Counted from the first letter of the stretch, positions 26,532-35,789 are shown. The stretch is 46,047 nucleotides of DNA from Bryobacterales bacterium (GCA_003135055.1 PLDF01000365.1:2463-48509); one strand, 5' to 3'. Notes: a model not told the origin generated them from the sequence alone. A program made the numbers and translations.

Positions 26532-28199
26532 ATGCAAACGAACAACTCCAAAATCGCCATTAAATTCCTGCCCTCGATGGTGGATTTCGCATTTCTGATG
26601 CCGATAGTGTTTCTCTTCGCCCGGCTGGGTGGAATGCAGAACATTCTGGCCGATGGCGATACCGGCTGGCACATCCGCGCCGGAGAGTGGATCGCCGCAA
26701 ATCACGCGGTTCCAACGCACGATATCTTTTCTTACTCGATGCCCAATGGCGCCTGGTACGCCTGGGAATGGCTTTCCGATTTATTGTTTGCCTGGTTGAA
26801 TGCGCACGGCGGATTGGCGGCCGTAGCCCTGGCTGCAATTATATTAATTTCCACCGTCTTTACCATCTTATTTCTTTTAGCCCGTCAAAAATCGAACGCA
26901 ATAATCGCCATTGTCGTCACGATGGTGGCGGCCGCCTCTTCCTCCATTCACTGGCTGGCCCGGCCGCATCTCTTTACTCTGCTCTTCCTGGTGCTATTCT
27001 ATGCGGCCCTTGAGAGCGTCCGCGCGGGGCGGACCCGGCTGGCGGGAATTCCCTACCTGGCCATCCTTCCGGCGGCCACCATACTATGGACCAACCTGCA
27101 CGGCGGCTTTGTGGCGGGCATTGTGATGGTCGGCGCTTATGGCTGCGGCGAGCTTCTGCAGTTCGCGCTATCGTCCGACCGGGAAGCGGGCCGCGCGGCG
27201 CGCACTCGGGCGCTCGGTTACTTGGCGTGCGCCTTCGCGTGTCTGGCGGCCAGCCTGGTCAACCCGTATACGTACCATCTGCATCAGCATATCTTTACGT
27301 ATCTGCGCGATCCTTATTACTCGCTGCACATCGCGGAGTTCTTCTCGCTCAGCTTTCATCACCCCAGTGCGATCTACTTCGAAGCCATGCTTCTGCTGGG
27401 CGCCGGGGCCGCGTTCCGGAGCTTCAAGAACGGCAGCTACACGGAAGCGGTGTTGCTGCTGGTGTGGGCGCACGGGGCGCTGCTCTCCACGCGCAACATT
27501 CCGCTCTTTATGATCGTAGCCGTTCCGCCGGTGTGTGCGATGCTCGCCGATTGGCTGGCGTGCGCCCCCGAATTCAACGTGGCCGGCTGGCTGCGCGCAG
27601 CGGCGCGAAGATTCAATGCGGTGGCCGCGGACATCACGGAGACCGACAAGATCGGTCGCTGGCATGTGGTCAGCGCGGCCGGCGTTTTGCTGGTCGCCGC
27701 GCTGCTCTATTCTCCCAACCCGCCCAAGAAGTTCCGTGCCGAGTTCGACCCGAACAGCTTCCCCGCTTCGGCCGTATCGACGATTGCACGCGACTCCGGG
27801 GCGCGCGTTTTCGCCCCCGACCAGTGGGGCGACTACCTCATCTACCGGCTCTATCCGCGGATCCGCGTTTTTCTCGACGGCCGCAGCGATTTTTACGGAC
27901 CCGACTTCGTGCAGAAGTCCGTCGATGCTCTCAACGTCAAGTACGGGTGGCAGCAGACGTTCGACAAGTTCGGAATCAACACGATTTTATTGCCCCCCGG
28001 CGTGCCTCTCGCAGGCGCGCTCAAGGAATGCAGCCGCTGGCGCCTCGTTTACGACGACGGCGTCGCGCTGATATTCCGGTCCGCTTCCCGGACCGTGGGG
28101 GAACCAGTTTCCGCGGCGAGCGGAACCAGCCGTGATCGAGAGGTCACGAAAACTCAGGCCAGCGGTTTAACTATCACTAAAACCAAATCCACAACTTAG
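26532..28199 (+). CDS. GT-C-like polytopic membrane protein upstream of flp
   Basis: 555 residues from ATG 26532 (GTG 26523, overlapping the PilZ stop, is an alternative). About ten to twelve membrane spans run from residue 12 to ~390, and a soluble C-terminal domain spans about 410-555. The first large outside loop has ILADGDTGWHIRAGEWIAAN and WEWLSDLLFAW, with acidic residues placed as in GT-C glycosyltransferases. The C-terminal domain includes VFAPDQWGDYLIYRLYPRIRVFLDGRSDFYG, typical of a widespread family annotated only as hypothetical membrane or PMT-like protein. Its place between pilZ and flp, with the flp ribosome site overlapping its stop, suggests a role in pilus or pilin glycosylation. 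This is not demonstrated. Confidence 0.78.
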   Translation: MQTNNSKIAIKFLPSMVDFAFLMPIVFLFARLGGMQNILADGDTGWHIRAGEWIAANHAVPTHDIFSYSMPNGAWYAWEWLSDLLFAWLNAHGGLAAVALAAIILISTVFTILFLLARQKSNAIIAIVVTMVAAASSSIHWLARPHLFTLLFLVLFYAALESVRAGRTRLAGIPYLAILPAATILWTNLHGGFVAGIVMVGAYGCGELLQFALSSDREAGRAARTRALGYLACAFACLAASLVNPYTYHLHQHIFTYLRDPYYSLHIAEFFSLSFHHPSAIYFEAMLLLGAGAAFRSFKNGSYTEAVLLLVWAHGALLSTRNIPLFMIVAVPPVCAMLADWLACAPEFNVAGWLRAAARRFNAVAADITETDKIGRWHVVSAAGVLLVAALLYSPNPPKKFRAEFDPNSFPASAVSTIARDSGARVFAPDQWGDYLIYRLYPRIRVFLDGRSDFYGPDFVQKSVDALNVKYGWQQTFDKFGINTILLPPGVPLAGALKECSRWRLVYDDGVALIFRSASRTVGEPVSAASGTSRDREVTKTQASGLTITKTKSTT

Positions 28200-28210
28200 G
28201 AGCTAACAAC

Positions 28211-28396
28211 ATGACGTTTTTGCGAAACTTTTGGAACGACGAACAGGGACAGGATCTCATCGAGTACACCCTGCTTATGGCTTTTGTCGCACTCGCTTCG
28301 GCCGCGCTTTTCATCGGCGCCGGCAAAAGCATCTCGAGCATCTGGACGTCGACCAACAGCCAGCTGTCGTCCGCTGCCCTCAGCGCATCCAGCTAG
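28211..28396 (+). CDS. flp: Flp-type IVb pilin
   Basis: 61 residues. The precursor has a short leader MTFLRNFWNDEQG followed by QDLIEYTLLMAFVALASAAL, which matches the Flp processing site: Gly before the cut, Glu at +5 and Tyr at +6, then a hydrophobic helix. The mature pilin would be about 48 residues and ends in a Ser/Ala-rich tail. TAGGAG at the stop of the preceding gene serves as ribosome site. It is the major subunit of the Tad pilus built by the genes downstream. The 200-bp gap after it, before cpaB, allows separate high-level expression. Confidence 0.92.
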   Translation: MTFLRNFWNDEQGQDLIEYTLLMAFVALASAALFIGAGKSISSIWTSTNSQLSSAALSASS

Positions 28397-28599
28397 TCTT
28401 GGCGCGGAGCATACCAGGCGTAATTACGCAGTGGCTTGGCGTGCTCCGCAAACAAAGGCGCGTTCCGTTGGCTGAGGCTTAGCCGCGGTTTGGCCGGCTT
28501 GGCCAACGGAGCGCAACATGGATTGCCGGAGGAGCGTCCATGCGAAACCGTTCCCTAACAGTCGCGGCCATTTAGATCGCGGCGGGACCGAGAAGGTAA

Positions 28600-29484
28600 A
28601 TGACAAAACGATTCGTCGGGGTACTCATCTTCGCATTTGTAGTGGCGTCAGCGGCCAGCTTGCTGCTGTATCGTTTCCTGGCTTCGTCGCGGCCACAGAC
28701 TGCCACAGCGGCGCCGGCAATGGCGCACCTGGTGGTAGCGGCAAAAGATCTGGAAGTAGGCAGAGTCTTGAAGGAAGACGACCTCAGGGTATCGGATTGG
28801 CCAGGCGGAATTCCCCTGGGCGCGGCTCTGAAAGCGCAAGATCTGGTGGGCCGCGGCGTCATCGCTCCTATCTATGAAAAGGAGCCCGTACTCGAAACCC
28901 GCCTTGCGCCGCGCGGAGCCGGCGGCGGTCTGGCTTCCATGATTCCTCCCGGCATGAGGGCGGTAGCCATTCACGTAAACGATGTGGCCGGCGTGGCCGG
29001 CTTCGTTACGCCGGGAACGCGCGTGGACGTGCTGATCTCCGGCAGCCCCGGCAACAGCACCGTGGGAACCATGACCAAGACCATGCTGCAGAACATGGAA
29101 GTGCTCTCCGCCGGCCAGGATTATAAGAAGGATGCGGAAGGCAAGCCGGTGCTGGTGCAGGTGGTAAATCTGCTGGTCACCCCGGAACAGGCCGAAATGC
29201 TCAGCCTGGCCGCGGCGCAAACCAGCATTCAGCTGGTGTTGCGCAATCCGCTCGACCACGAAATTGCCAAGACCCCCGGTACGGCCGTCGCGCTGCTCTT
29301 CCAGGGCGGCAGGCTGTCCGCGCCGACGCAACCGGCGTTGGCGCCGCGGCCGCGAGCCGCCGTACAGCCGGTGCGCAAGGCCGATCCGCCGCCGCCGAAG
29401 AAGGAACCGCCCTTCGTGATGCAGATCATCAACGGCACCAAGAAGACCGACATCACGTTTCAAAACGGCGGGGAGGGCAAATAG
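28600..29484 (+). CDS. cpaB: Flp pilus assembly protein CpaB/RcpC
   Basis: 294 residues. One N-terminal membrane anchor (about 5-25) is followed by a SAF domain (about 42-110: HLVVAAKDLEVGRVLKEDDLRVSDWP) and the RcpC region (MRAVAIHVNDVAGVAGFVTPGTRVDVLISG, then LLVTPEQAEMLSLAAAQTSIQLVLRNP). The C-terminus is Pro/Lys-rich. CpaB sits in the periplasm and helps the secretin CpaC, possibly by glycan binding through SAF. It is immediately followed by cpaC with no spacer. Confidence 0.93.
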   Translation: MTKRFVGVLIFAFVVASAASLLLYRFLASSRPQTATAAPAMAHLVVAAKDLEVGRVLKEDDLRVSDWPGGIPLGAALKAQDLVGRGVIAPIYEKEPVLETRLAPRGAGGGLASMIPPGMRAVAIHVNDVAGVAGFVTPGTRVDVLISGSPGNSTVGTMTKTMLQNMEVLSAGQDYKKDAEGKPVLVQVVNLLVTPEQAEMLSLAAAQTSIQLVLRNPLDHEIAKTPGTAVALLFQGGRLSAPTQPALAPRPRAAVQPVRKADPPPPKKEPPFVMQIINGTKKTDITFQNGGEGK

Positions 29485-31020
29485 ATGCCGCGCATAAGAT
29501 TGTTTGTCAAGACTTTGACGGTGGCCGCGTGTCTATGCTCCGTCTTCGGCGGAGCCTCGGGCAGCACGCCGCAGGAAAACGCGCAGAACGCCAAACGCCC
29601 GGGCGTCGATGGGAACCTCATCGTCACCGTGGGCATGTCGATGATCATCGATAGCCCCGTCGCCGTCGCCAAGATCTCCATCGCCAATGGCGATTTGGCT
29701 GAAGCGGTGGCGGTTAATCCCCAGGAAATCCTGATCAACGGCAAGGCGCCGGGAGAAACTTCGCTGATCGTATGGCAGCAGGGCGGAACCCGCCTCGTCT
29801 ACGATCTGATGGTGCGCATCAGCACGCAGAAGCTGGATAACGCGCGCCAACAGATCGCCCGCGATTTTCCCGACGAAGACATCAGCGTCACCTTCGATAA
29901 CGATACGGCATTCGTGCGCGGCTCCGTGAAGGACACGTTCGAAGCCACCCGAATCATGGCGATCTCCGCCACGCTGGGCAGGGCCGTCAATCTGTTGCGC
30001 GTCAATGTACCGGCGCAAGAGCCGCAGATTCTCCTCAAGGTGAAGTTCGCGGACGTGGATCGAAGCGTCAGCCAGCAGATCGGCCTGAATCTGGCGTCCC
30101 TCGCGCTCAACCAGCCAACCACCACCAACACCCTGTCCCCCGGGTCGAGCGTCGGTGGAACCGGCACTTTCAACCTCTCTGACGCGCTGAACGTCTTACT
30201 GTTCTCGAAAAGCTTTAACCTTAACGCTACCATCAACGCGCTGCAAACCAAAAATCAGCTGCAGATGCTGGCGGAGCCGAACGTGATGGCCACCAACGGC
30301 AAGGTGGCCAGCTTCCTTTCAGGCGGCCAGTTTCCCGTGCCGTCGGTTCAGAGCGGGGCCAATACGGGCGCGGTCAGCGTCGTCTACGAGCCTTATGGAA
30401 TTCAACTCAAATTCCTGCCGCAGATTACGGCGCGCGGCACTATCATGCTGGCGGTCACGCCCGAAGTCAGCTCGCTCGATTTCGCTAACTCGGTGACCAT
30501 CGCGGGCACTACCGTGCCGGCCATGACCGTGCGGCGCATCGATACGGTAGTGGAGTTAGAACCCGGGCAGAGCTTCGTGATCGCCGGACTGCTGGATAAC
30601 GAAACCACCCGAACGCTGAGCAAGATTCCCGGTCTGGGCGACATCCCGCTCTTGGGCAAGCTGTTCCAAAGCCGCTTGATTACGAAAAGCAATACGGAAC
30701 TGCTGGTGATTGTGACGCCGGAGCTGGTACGGCCCATCCCCGCAAATCAGAAGGCGCCTGAATTGAAATACACCGACCCCTTCATGGCCTCGAACTCGGG
30801 CTTGCCGATGATGCAGCCGGGAATGGATAAGACCGGGCCGGTGCCGGTACATCCGCCGTCGCCCAGCATGCCGATCGAGCAGCTCATCCTGGAACAGCAG
30901 AAACAGATGCAGATCGGCGGGCCCGCCCCGACCATAGTCAACTCGCCGCCTATGATGCCCCAGACCCCCGGTTCGGGGGCCGCGCCCGCCTCACTTCCCG
31001 CGCCAGGGGGGGGGAAGTAA
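29485..31020 (+). CDS. cpaC: Tad pilus secretin CpaC/RcpA
   Basis: 511 residues. A signal peptide is followed by the N-terminal pilus/BON-type domains (about 35-185: GMSMIIDSPVAVAKISIANGDLAEAVAVNPQEILINGKAPGETSLIVWQ). The secretin domain (about 190-420) has the conserved VEPxxSFxIxGLL-type block VVELEPGQSFVIAGLLDNE and GLGDIPLLGKLFQS. The C-terminal ~90 residues are Pro/Met/Gln-rich. It forms the outer-membrane channel of the pilus. The start codon directly follows the cpaB stop and the stop overlaps the cpaE start by one base, indicating tight coupling. Confidence 0.95.
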   Translation: MPRIRLFVKTLTVAACLCSVFGGASGSTPQENAQNAKRPGVDGNLIVTVGMSMIIDSPVAVAKISIANGDLAEAVAVNPQEILINGKAPGETSLIVWQQGGTRLVYDLMVRISTQKLDNARQQIARDFPDEDISVTFDNDTAFVRGSVKDTFEATRIMAISATLGRAVNLLRVNVPAQEPQILLKVKFADVDRSVSQQIGLNLASLALNQPTTTNTLSPGSSVGGTGTFNLSDALNVLLFSKSFNLNATINALQTKNQLQMLAEPNVMATNGKVASFLSGGQFPVPSVQSGANTGAVSVVYEPYGIQLKFLPQITARGTIMLAVTPEVSSLDFANSVTIAGTTVPAMTVRRIDTVVELEPGQSFVIAGLLDNETTRTLSKIPGLGDIPLLGKLFQSRLITKSNTELLVIVTPELVRPIPANQKAPELKYTDPFMASNSGLPMMQPGMDKTGPVPVHPPSPSMPIEQLILEQQKQMQIGGPAPTIVNSPPMMPQTPGSGAAPASLPAPGGGK

Positions 31021-32189
31021 TGTATCCCCTGACGATCGGATTGGCGATCGAGAACCGCGACTTGTGGGATCAGACGCAGGCCTGTCTGGCCGATCTGCCG
31101 TTCCGCATCATCGTGGAGCATCAGGATACCGGCGACCTCAGCAATTTCTACGACCGCCTGGAACGCATGCGGCCCGACGTCGTACTGGTGGACATCAGCA
31201 CCTGGAAGGATTCGCTCGACGTTCTCTCCGGCGCAATCCGCACCGCCATCGGCGACCCCATGATCATCGCCATCAATACCAGCGCCGAATCTGAAGCGAT
31301 TCTGGCTTCTATGCGGGCGGGGATCACCGAGTATCTGTACCCGCCGCTGCAGGAGAGCCTGCGGAAGGCGCTCGAAAAACGATCCGTGGAGCGCAGCCGC
31401 CGGCGCGACGGGTCCACCAAGGGCGCCGGCAAGGCGTTCGGATTTTTTTCGGCCAAGGGCGGATGCGGCGCCACTACGTTGGCCTGCCACGTGGCCATGG
31501 AGCTGGGCCGGCAGAATCAAAAAGTGCTGTTGGCCGACCTCGACCTCGACGCCGGCATGATCGCCTTCATCACCAAGACGAAGGCCACGTATTCCATTCT
31601 CGACGCCGTCAACAATCTGCACCGTCTCGATCTGCACTACTGGAAGGCGCTGGTTTCGAACGGCGTTCCGGGCGTGGAAATCGTCTCCGCGCCGCTGGCT
31701 CTGGCTTCCAAGCAGCAGCCTAAGGACGACCAGATACGGCACGTAATCGGATTCGCGCGTCCCAATTACGATTGGACGATCGTCGATTTGGGCCGCAGCT
31801 TAAGCCGCATGGCGATGGCGGCGCTCGAAGAGATCGACGAAGCCTGCCTGGTGACCACGCTGGAGGTTCCGGCGCTGCATCAATCGAAGCTGATCATCCA
31901 GACTCTGCTCGACAGCGGCTACGGCAAGCAGCGTATCCGGCTGATCTTGAACCGCACCCCCAAACGGCTGGACATCACCCCGGGCGAATTGGAAAAGACG
32001 CTCGGAGTTCCCATCTTCTGCATGATTCCGAACGGCTACCCGGAACTCTACGAAGCTTATGCGGAAGGCCGCATGTTGGGCAAGGGGTCCGAGCTCAGCA
32101 AACAAATTGTACGCCTGGCGAACAAGCTCGCGAGCGTGGAAGAAGAAAAAGACAAGACGGCGAAGAAGAAGTTCACCTTGTTCGGATAA
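31020..32189 (+). CDS. cpaE: Tad pilus localisation ATPase CpaE/TadZ
   Basis: 389 residues. It has a receiver-like N-terminal domain (about 5-120, with PDVVLVDISTW). A MinD/ParA-type P-loop domain follows: FFSAKGGCGATTLACHVAMEL near residue 140, the deviant Walker A, then LLADLDLDAGMIAF as Walker A-prime/switch I. TadZ proteins mark the assembly site at the cell pole or membrane. The length and the fused atypical receiver are standard for the family. It begins one base inside the cpaC stop (TAATG). Confidence 0.93.
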   Translation: MYPLTIGLAIENRDLWDQTQACLADLPFRIIVEHQDTGDLSNFYDRLERMRPDVVLVDISTWKDSLDVLSGAIRTAIGDPMIIAINTSAESEAILASMRAGITEYLYPPLQESLRKALEKRSVERSRRRDGSTKGAGKAFGFFSAKGGCGATTLACHVAMELGRQNQKVLLADLDLDAGMIAFITKTKATYSILDAVNNLHRLDLHYWKALVSNGVPGVEIVSAPLALASKQQPKDDQIRHVIGFARPNYDWTIVDLGRSLSRMAMAALEEIDEACLVTTLEVPALHQSKLIIQTLLDSGYGKQRIRLILNRTPKRLDITPGELEKTLGVPIFCMIPNGYPELYEAYAEGRMLGKGSELSKQIVRLANKLASVEEEKDKTAKKKFTLFG

Positions 32190-32204
32190 GGAATCGAGAT
32201 CAAA

Positions 32205-33563
32205 ATGGCTACTTTGAATTCAGTAAACGGCCACGCGGAGAGTAAGGAAACCGGCTGGGTAGGCCGCCTTTTCAACCGCGAAGGCTACACCCCCGAATAC
32301 CAGGAGCTGAAGTTTACGCTCCATCGCAAGCTGCTGGACCGCATCAATTTGGAAGCCTTGTCTTCCATGGCGGGAGATCGCGTCCGCGCGGAAATCCGCG
32401 TGGCCGTCGCGAAACTGGTCGACGAAGAAAAGACGCCGCTCAGCCTGGTGGAAAAGGACCGCGTCATCGAGGAAATTCTCGACGAAGTCTTCGGCTTGGG
32501 TCCCCTCGAGCCGCTGCTGCAAGACCCCACCATATCGGACATTCTGGTGACCACGCCCAAACTGGTGTACGTGGAAAGGGCCGGCAAGCTTTATCGCACG
32601 CCGGTGGAGTTCAAGGACGACGCACACCTGCTGCGCATCATCGAAAAAGTGGTGTCGCGCGTCGGCCGCCGCGTGGACGAATCGTCGCCGCTGGTGGATG
32701 CCCGCCTGCCCGACGGCTCGCGCGTCAACGCCGCCATTCCGCCGGTGGCGGTGGACGGTCCGCTGCTTTGCATTCGCCGCTTCGGGCGCCATGGAATGAA
32801 GGGCGAAGACCTGGTGGCCAAACTGGCGCTCACCGAGGGCATGCTCGAGCTGCTCAAGGGCTGCGTGAAGGCGCGCCTCAACATTCTGATCTGCGGCGGA
32901 ACCGGCTCCGGAAAGACTACCCTGCTCAACGCGCTCTCTTCGTATATTCCCGAAGACGAGCGCATCGTCACCATTGAAGACGCGGCCGAGCTGAAGCTGC
33001 AGCAGACCCACGTGGCGAGAATGGAAACGCGGCCGGCCAACGTGGAAGGCGTGGGCGCCATCCACATCCGCCAGCTTGTCATCAACGCCCTCCGTATGCG
33101 GCCCGACCGCATCATCGTCGGCGAAGTCCGCGCGGAGGAAGCCTTGGACATGCTTCAGGCCATGAATACGGGTCACGACGGATCGCTGACCACGATTCAC
33201 GCCAACACGCCGCGAGACGGCCTGGGACGCCTGGAAGTGATGGTCGGCATGGCCAACGCCAATATGGGCATCCGCTCCGTCCGGCAGCAGATCGCATCGG
33301 CGGTCAATCTGTTCGTGCAGGTCTCGCGCTTCAGCGACGGCACGCGCCGCATCACGCACATTACGGAAGTGTGCGGCCTTGAGCAGGAAGTCATCACGCT
33401 GCAGGATATTTTCCTGTTCGAAAAGACCGGAATCACGGAGTCCGGCAGGGTAACGGGGCGCTTCCGCGCCACCGGCGTCCGTCCCAAGTTTTACGATCGC
33501 CTGCGCGCCAGCGGCATCACCCTGCCCACGCAGATGTTCCAGACGGTCGTGGAGATCAACTGA
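32205..33563 (+). CDS. cpaF: Tad pilus secretion ATPase CpaF/TadA
   Basis: 452 residues, a VirB11/GspE-family ATPase. Visible motifs are Walker A GGTGSGKTT near residue 231, an Asp box with RIVTIEDAAELKL, the Walker B region RIIVGEVRAEEALDMLQAMNTGHDGSLTTIHANTPRDGLGRLE with its His box, and an N-terminal three-helix domain. It should be the hexameric motor for Flp pilus extension, and perhaps also retraction. It is followed by tadB with a one-base overlap (TGATG). Confidence 0.96.
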   Translation: MATLNSVNGHAESKETGWVGRLFNREGYTPEYQELKFTLHRKLLDRINLEALSSMAGDRVRAEIRVAVAKLVDEEKTPLSLVEKDRVIEEILDEVFGLGPLEPLLQDPTISDILVTTPKLVYVERAGKLYRTPVEFKDDAHLLRIIEKVVSRVGRRVDESSPLVDARLPDGSRVNAAIPPVAVDGPLLCIRRFGRHGMKGEDLVAKLALTEGMLELLKGCVKARLNILICGGTGSGKTTLLNALSSYIPEDERIVTIEDAAELKLQQTHVARMETRPANVEGVGAIHIRQLVINALRMRPDRIIVGEVRAEEALDMLQAMNTGHDGSLTTIHANTPRDGLGRLEVMVGMANANMGIRSVRQQIASAVNLFVQVSRFSDGTRRITHITEVCGLEQEVITLQDIFLFEKTGITESGRVTGRFRATGVRPKFYDRLRASGITLPTQMFQTVVEIN

Positions 33564-34537
33564 TGTCAAGCGGCAGCATTATCGCGGTGTTCGTCGTCAT
33601 CTTCGTGCTCATCCTTCTGGCGGTGAGCGTGGCGATGAAGTTTTTCGACGCGCGCCGCAAGAACCAGGTGGCGGGGATGCTGAAAACGGCGGCAGGCGAA
33701 ACCGTGATCACCATCACCAACCTGCTGAAAGAGGTCGAGGCCGATAGAGGCCCTGGCCTTCGCCGGCTGTTCTCCACGTCCCAGTTCACCAAGCATGCGC
33801 AGACGCAGATTCAGCAAGCCGGCATGTCGTGGTCTCCCACGCGCATGATTTCGGCCATGGGCCTGGCCACCATCCCGGGGCTGGGAATCGGAGCAGTGGC
33901 TCCGTTTCTTCTGAACGGACCCCTGACCGCCATTGCGCTGGCGGGGACTTTTGCGGCCGTTCCTTATCTGTGGGTGCGGCACAAGCGCAAGGAGCGGCTG
34001 AACAGGTTGGAGGAGCAGTTTCCGGATTCGCTCGACTTCCTGGCGCGTTCCATGCGGGCCGGACACGCATTTTCCATCACTCTGGAGATGCTGGGCGAGG
34101 AAATGGCCGACCCGCTCGGCCAGGAGTATCGCGCGCTGTTCAACGAGCAGAATCTCGGCGCGCCGCTTGAGCTGGCGCTGCGCAATTTCACCGAGCGGAT
34201 ACCGCTTCTCGATGTCCGCTTCTTCACCTCGTCGGTGCTCTTGCAGAGGCAGACGGGCGGCAACCTCAGCGAAATTCTTGCGCGGCTGGCTTATGTGATC
34301 CGCGAGCGTTTCCGGCTAAAGGGACAGGTGAAGGCGGCGAGCGCGCACGGCCGGATGACGGCGACCATTCTCACGCTGCTGCCCATCGGCACTATGGGCT
34401 GCCTGCTCATGGTCGCGCCCGGTTACCTGCAGGGCATGGCCTCGGACCCGGACGGCAAGAAGCTGATCGGCGCAGCCGTAGTGATGCAGCTCCTGGGAAA
34501 TTTCTTTATCAAGAAGATCATCAACATCAAGGTTTGA
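33563..34537 (+). CDS. tadB: Tad pilus inner-membrane platform protein TadB
   Basis: 324 residues. An N-terminal membrane segment, a second hydrophobic pair (about 92-140), then a T2SF domain (about 155-285: LEEQFPDSLDFLARSMRAGHAFSITLEMLGEEM, PLLDVRFFTSSVLLQRQTGGNLSEIL) and two C-terminal spans. This is the usual plan of TadB. It forms the inner-membrane platform with TadC and contacts the CpaF motor. Confidence 0.94.
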   Translation: MSSGSIIAVFVVIFVLILLAVSVAMKFFDARRKNQVAGMLKTAAGETVITITNLLKEVEADRGPGLRRLFSTSQFTKHAQTQIQQAGMSWSPTRMISAMGLATIPGLGIGAVAPFLLNGPLTAIALAGTFAAVPYLWVRHKRKERLNRLEEQFPDSLDFLARSMRAGHAFSITLEMLGEEMADPLGQEYRALFNEQNLGAPLELALRNFTERIPLLDVRFFTSSVLLQRQTGGNLSEILARLAYVIRERFRLKGQVKAASAHGRMTATILTLLPIGTMGCLLMVAPGYLQGMASDPDGKKLIGAAVVMQLLGNFFIKKIINIKV

Positions 34538-34538
34538 C

Positions 34539-35486
34539 ATGAGTAATCCCGCTTTCGTTTCGCTTTGCACATTTCTGATGGTGATGCTGATCTGCAGTTG
34601 GGTCGGCTACCGCTTTCTGTACAAGCCCGGGCGGTTCTTGAAGCAGCTCGGCAGCCCGGTGATCACCGGCGATCAGCAGCGAATTCTCGAGGATGCTTCG
34701 GAACCGCAGGGCAGCACCATTGTCACTGTGCTGCGGCAGATTGGCGCGCGCGTTCCGTCTTCCGACCTCGAGCTCGCGGGTTTGCGAAAGACCTTGCTAC
34801 AGGCGGGGATCCGCTCCGAAAATGCGGCGCCGGTCTTCTTCGGCCTGCGCATTGTGGGCGCGGCGAGCATGCTGTTCGCGGGCGTTATGCTTGAGTCGCG
34901 CTTGCCGAATAACCAGTCGCTGAAGATGATGCTCGTCCTCACCAGCGCCATGGCCGGTTGGGTTCTGCCAAAGTTCTTTCTGCAAAAGAAGGTCAAGAAA
35001 CGGCAGGAGATTCTCCGGCTTTCGTTGCCCGATGCGCTCGACATGCTGGTGGTTTCGGTGGAGGCCGGCCTGGGGTTGGATCAGGCGATTCAACACGTGG
35101 CGCGCGAGCTGATCACGAGCCATCCGCAATTGAGCGAAGAGCTGACGCTGGTGACGCTCGAAATGCGCGCCGGCAAACGCCGCTCCGACGCCCTGCGGCA
35201 CTTCGCCGAACGCACCGGCGAAGACGAAATCAGGAAATTGATAGCGATTTTGGTTCAAAACGACCGCTTTGGCACCAGTATGGGCGAATCGTTGCGGGCG
35301 CATTCGGATTACCTGCGAACGCGCCGCAGGCAGGAGGCGGAAGAACGCGCCGCGAAGGTTGGAGTGAAGCTGGTATTTCCAATCTTTTTTTTCATCATGC
35401 CGTCGATGGTGATTGTAACCGCGGGACCCGGTCTCCTGCACGTTTTCAAGGATCTGTTCCCCATGATGCAAAGCTTTGGGAAATAG
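34539..35486 (+). CDS. tadC: Tad pilus inner-membrane platform protein TadC
   Basis: 315 residues. A T2SF domain (about 158-285) has the characteristic LPDALDMLVVSVEAGLGLDQAIQHVARE and FGTSMGESLRAHSDYLRTRRRQEAEERAAKVGVKLVFPIFFFIMPSMVIV. It starts one base after the tadB stop. TadC is the second platform protein. The Tad operon here has no tadV/cpaA prepilin peptidase, tadD, tadE/F or tadG, so those parts must lie elsewhere. Confidence 0.94.
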   Translation: MSNPAFVSLCTFLMVMLICSWVGYRFLYKPGRFLKQLGSPVITGDQQRILEDASEPQGSTIVTVLRQIGARVPSSDLELAGLRKTLLQAGIRSENAAPVFFGLRIVGAASMLFAGVMLESRLPNNQSLKMMLVLTSAMAGWVLPKFFLQKKVKKRQEILRLSLPDALDMLVVSVEAGLGLDQAIQHVARELITSHPQLSEELTLVTLEMRAGKRRSDALRHFAERTGEDEIRKLIAILVQNDRFGTSMGESLRAHSDYLRTRRRQEAEERAAKVGVKLVFPIFFFIMPSMVIVTAGPGLLHVFKDLFPMMQSFGK

Positions 35487-35513
35487 ACATTTTTCGAGGA
35501 AAGGAGAAAAACC

Positions 35514-35612
35514 ATGGATAACCAATACATTCAGTCCGTGATGTGGCTGGTAGCCGGCGGAGCGATGTATCTTTTCCTGCGCCGCCGCCGCAGCCGCCGT
35601 ACGCAGCAATAG
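35514..35612 (+). CDS. 32-residue membrane microprotein 1 behind tadC
   Basis: Reads MDNQYIQSVMWLVAGG..., with one membrane helix (about 8-22) ending in an Arg-rich tail (RRRRSRR) and TQQ. A strong ribosome site AAGGAG (35501-35506) sits 7 nt before the ATG, which with the gene's position 27 nt after tadC makes translation likely. By the positive-inside rule the Arg-rich C-terminus should stay in the cytoplasm. A second peptide of the same design follows 70 nt later. I do not recognise the family. A role as a small subunit or regulator of the TadB/TadC platform is a guess from position. Confidence 0.65.
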   Translation: MDNQYIQSVMWLVAGGAMYLFLRRRRSRRTQQ

Positions 35613-35682
35613 TCCCGGTAGTTAGTTGGGCTGGCCACGGGCGCCAGTAAGTTCGAAACGCAATAACAGGAGAACAGACAAT

Positions 35683-35775
35683 ATGTTTACGATTCAAACC
35701 GCAGTTTGGCTGGGCGCAGGAATAATGCTGGTGGTGCTTCTGCAGCGGCGCCGCCGGCGTCGCGTGGTTCGCTAA
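35683..35775 (+). CDS. 30-residue membrane microprotein 2, related to microprotein 1
   Basis: Reads MFTIQTAVWLGAGIMLVVLL, then QRRRRRRVVR. It shares with microprotein 1 the pattern I-Q-x-x-x-W-L-x-x-G, a single hydrophobic helix, and a run of Arg at the C-terminal membrane border. AGGAGA (35668-35673) lies 9 nt before the ATG. The likeness of two adjacent tiny ORFs in length, topology and motif, each with a good ribosome site, is hard to explain by chance in GC-rich DNA. Function unknown. Confidence 0.65.
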   Translation: MFTIQTAVWLGAGIMLVVLLQRRRRRRVVR

Positions 35776-35789
35776 TGTCCGTGATACCG

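Noticed and set aside
32220..33569. 449-codon antisense frame opposite cpaF
   Set aside because: The plus strand encodes a full secretion ATPase with Walker motifs; the other frame lacks any domain.
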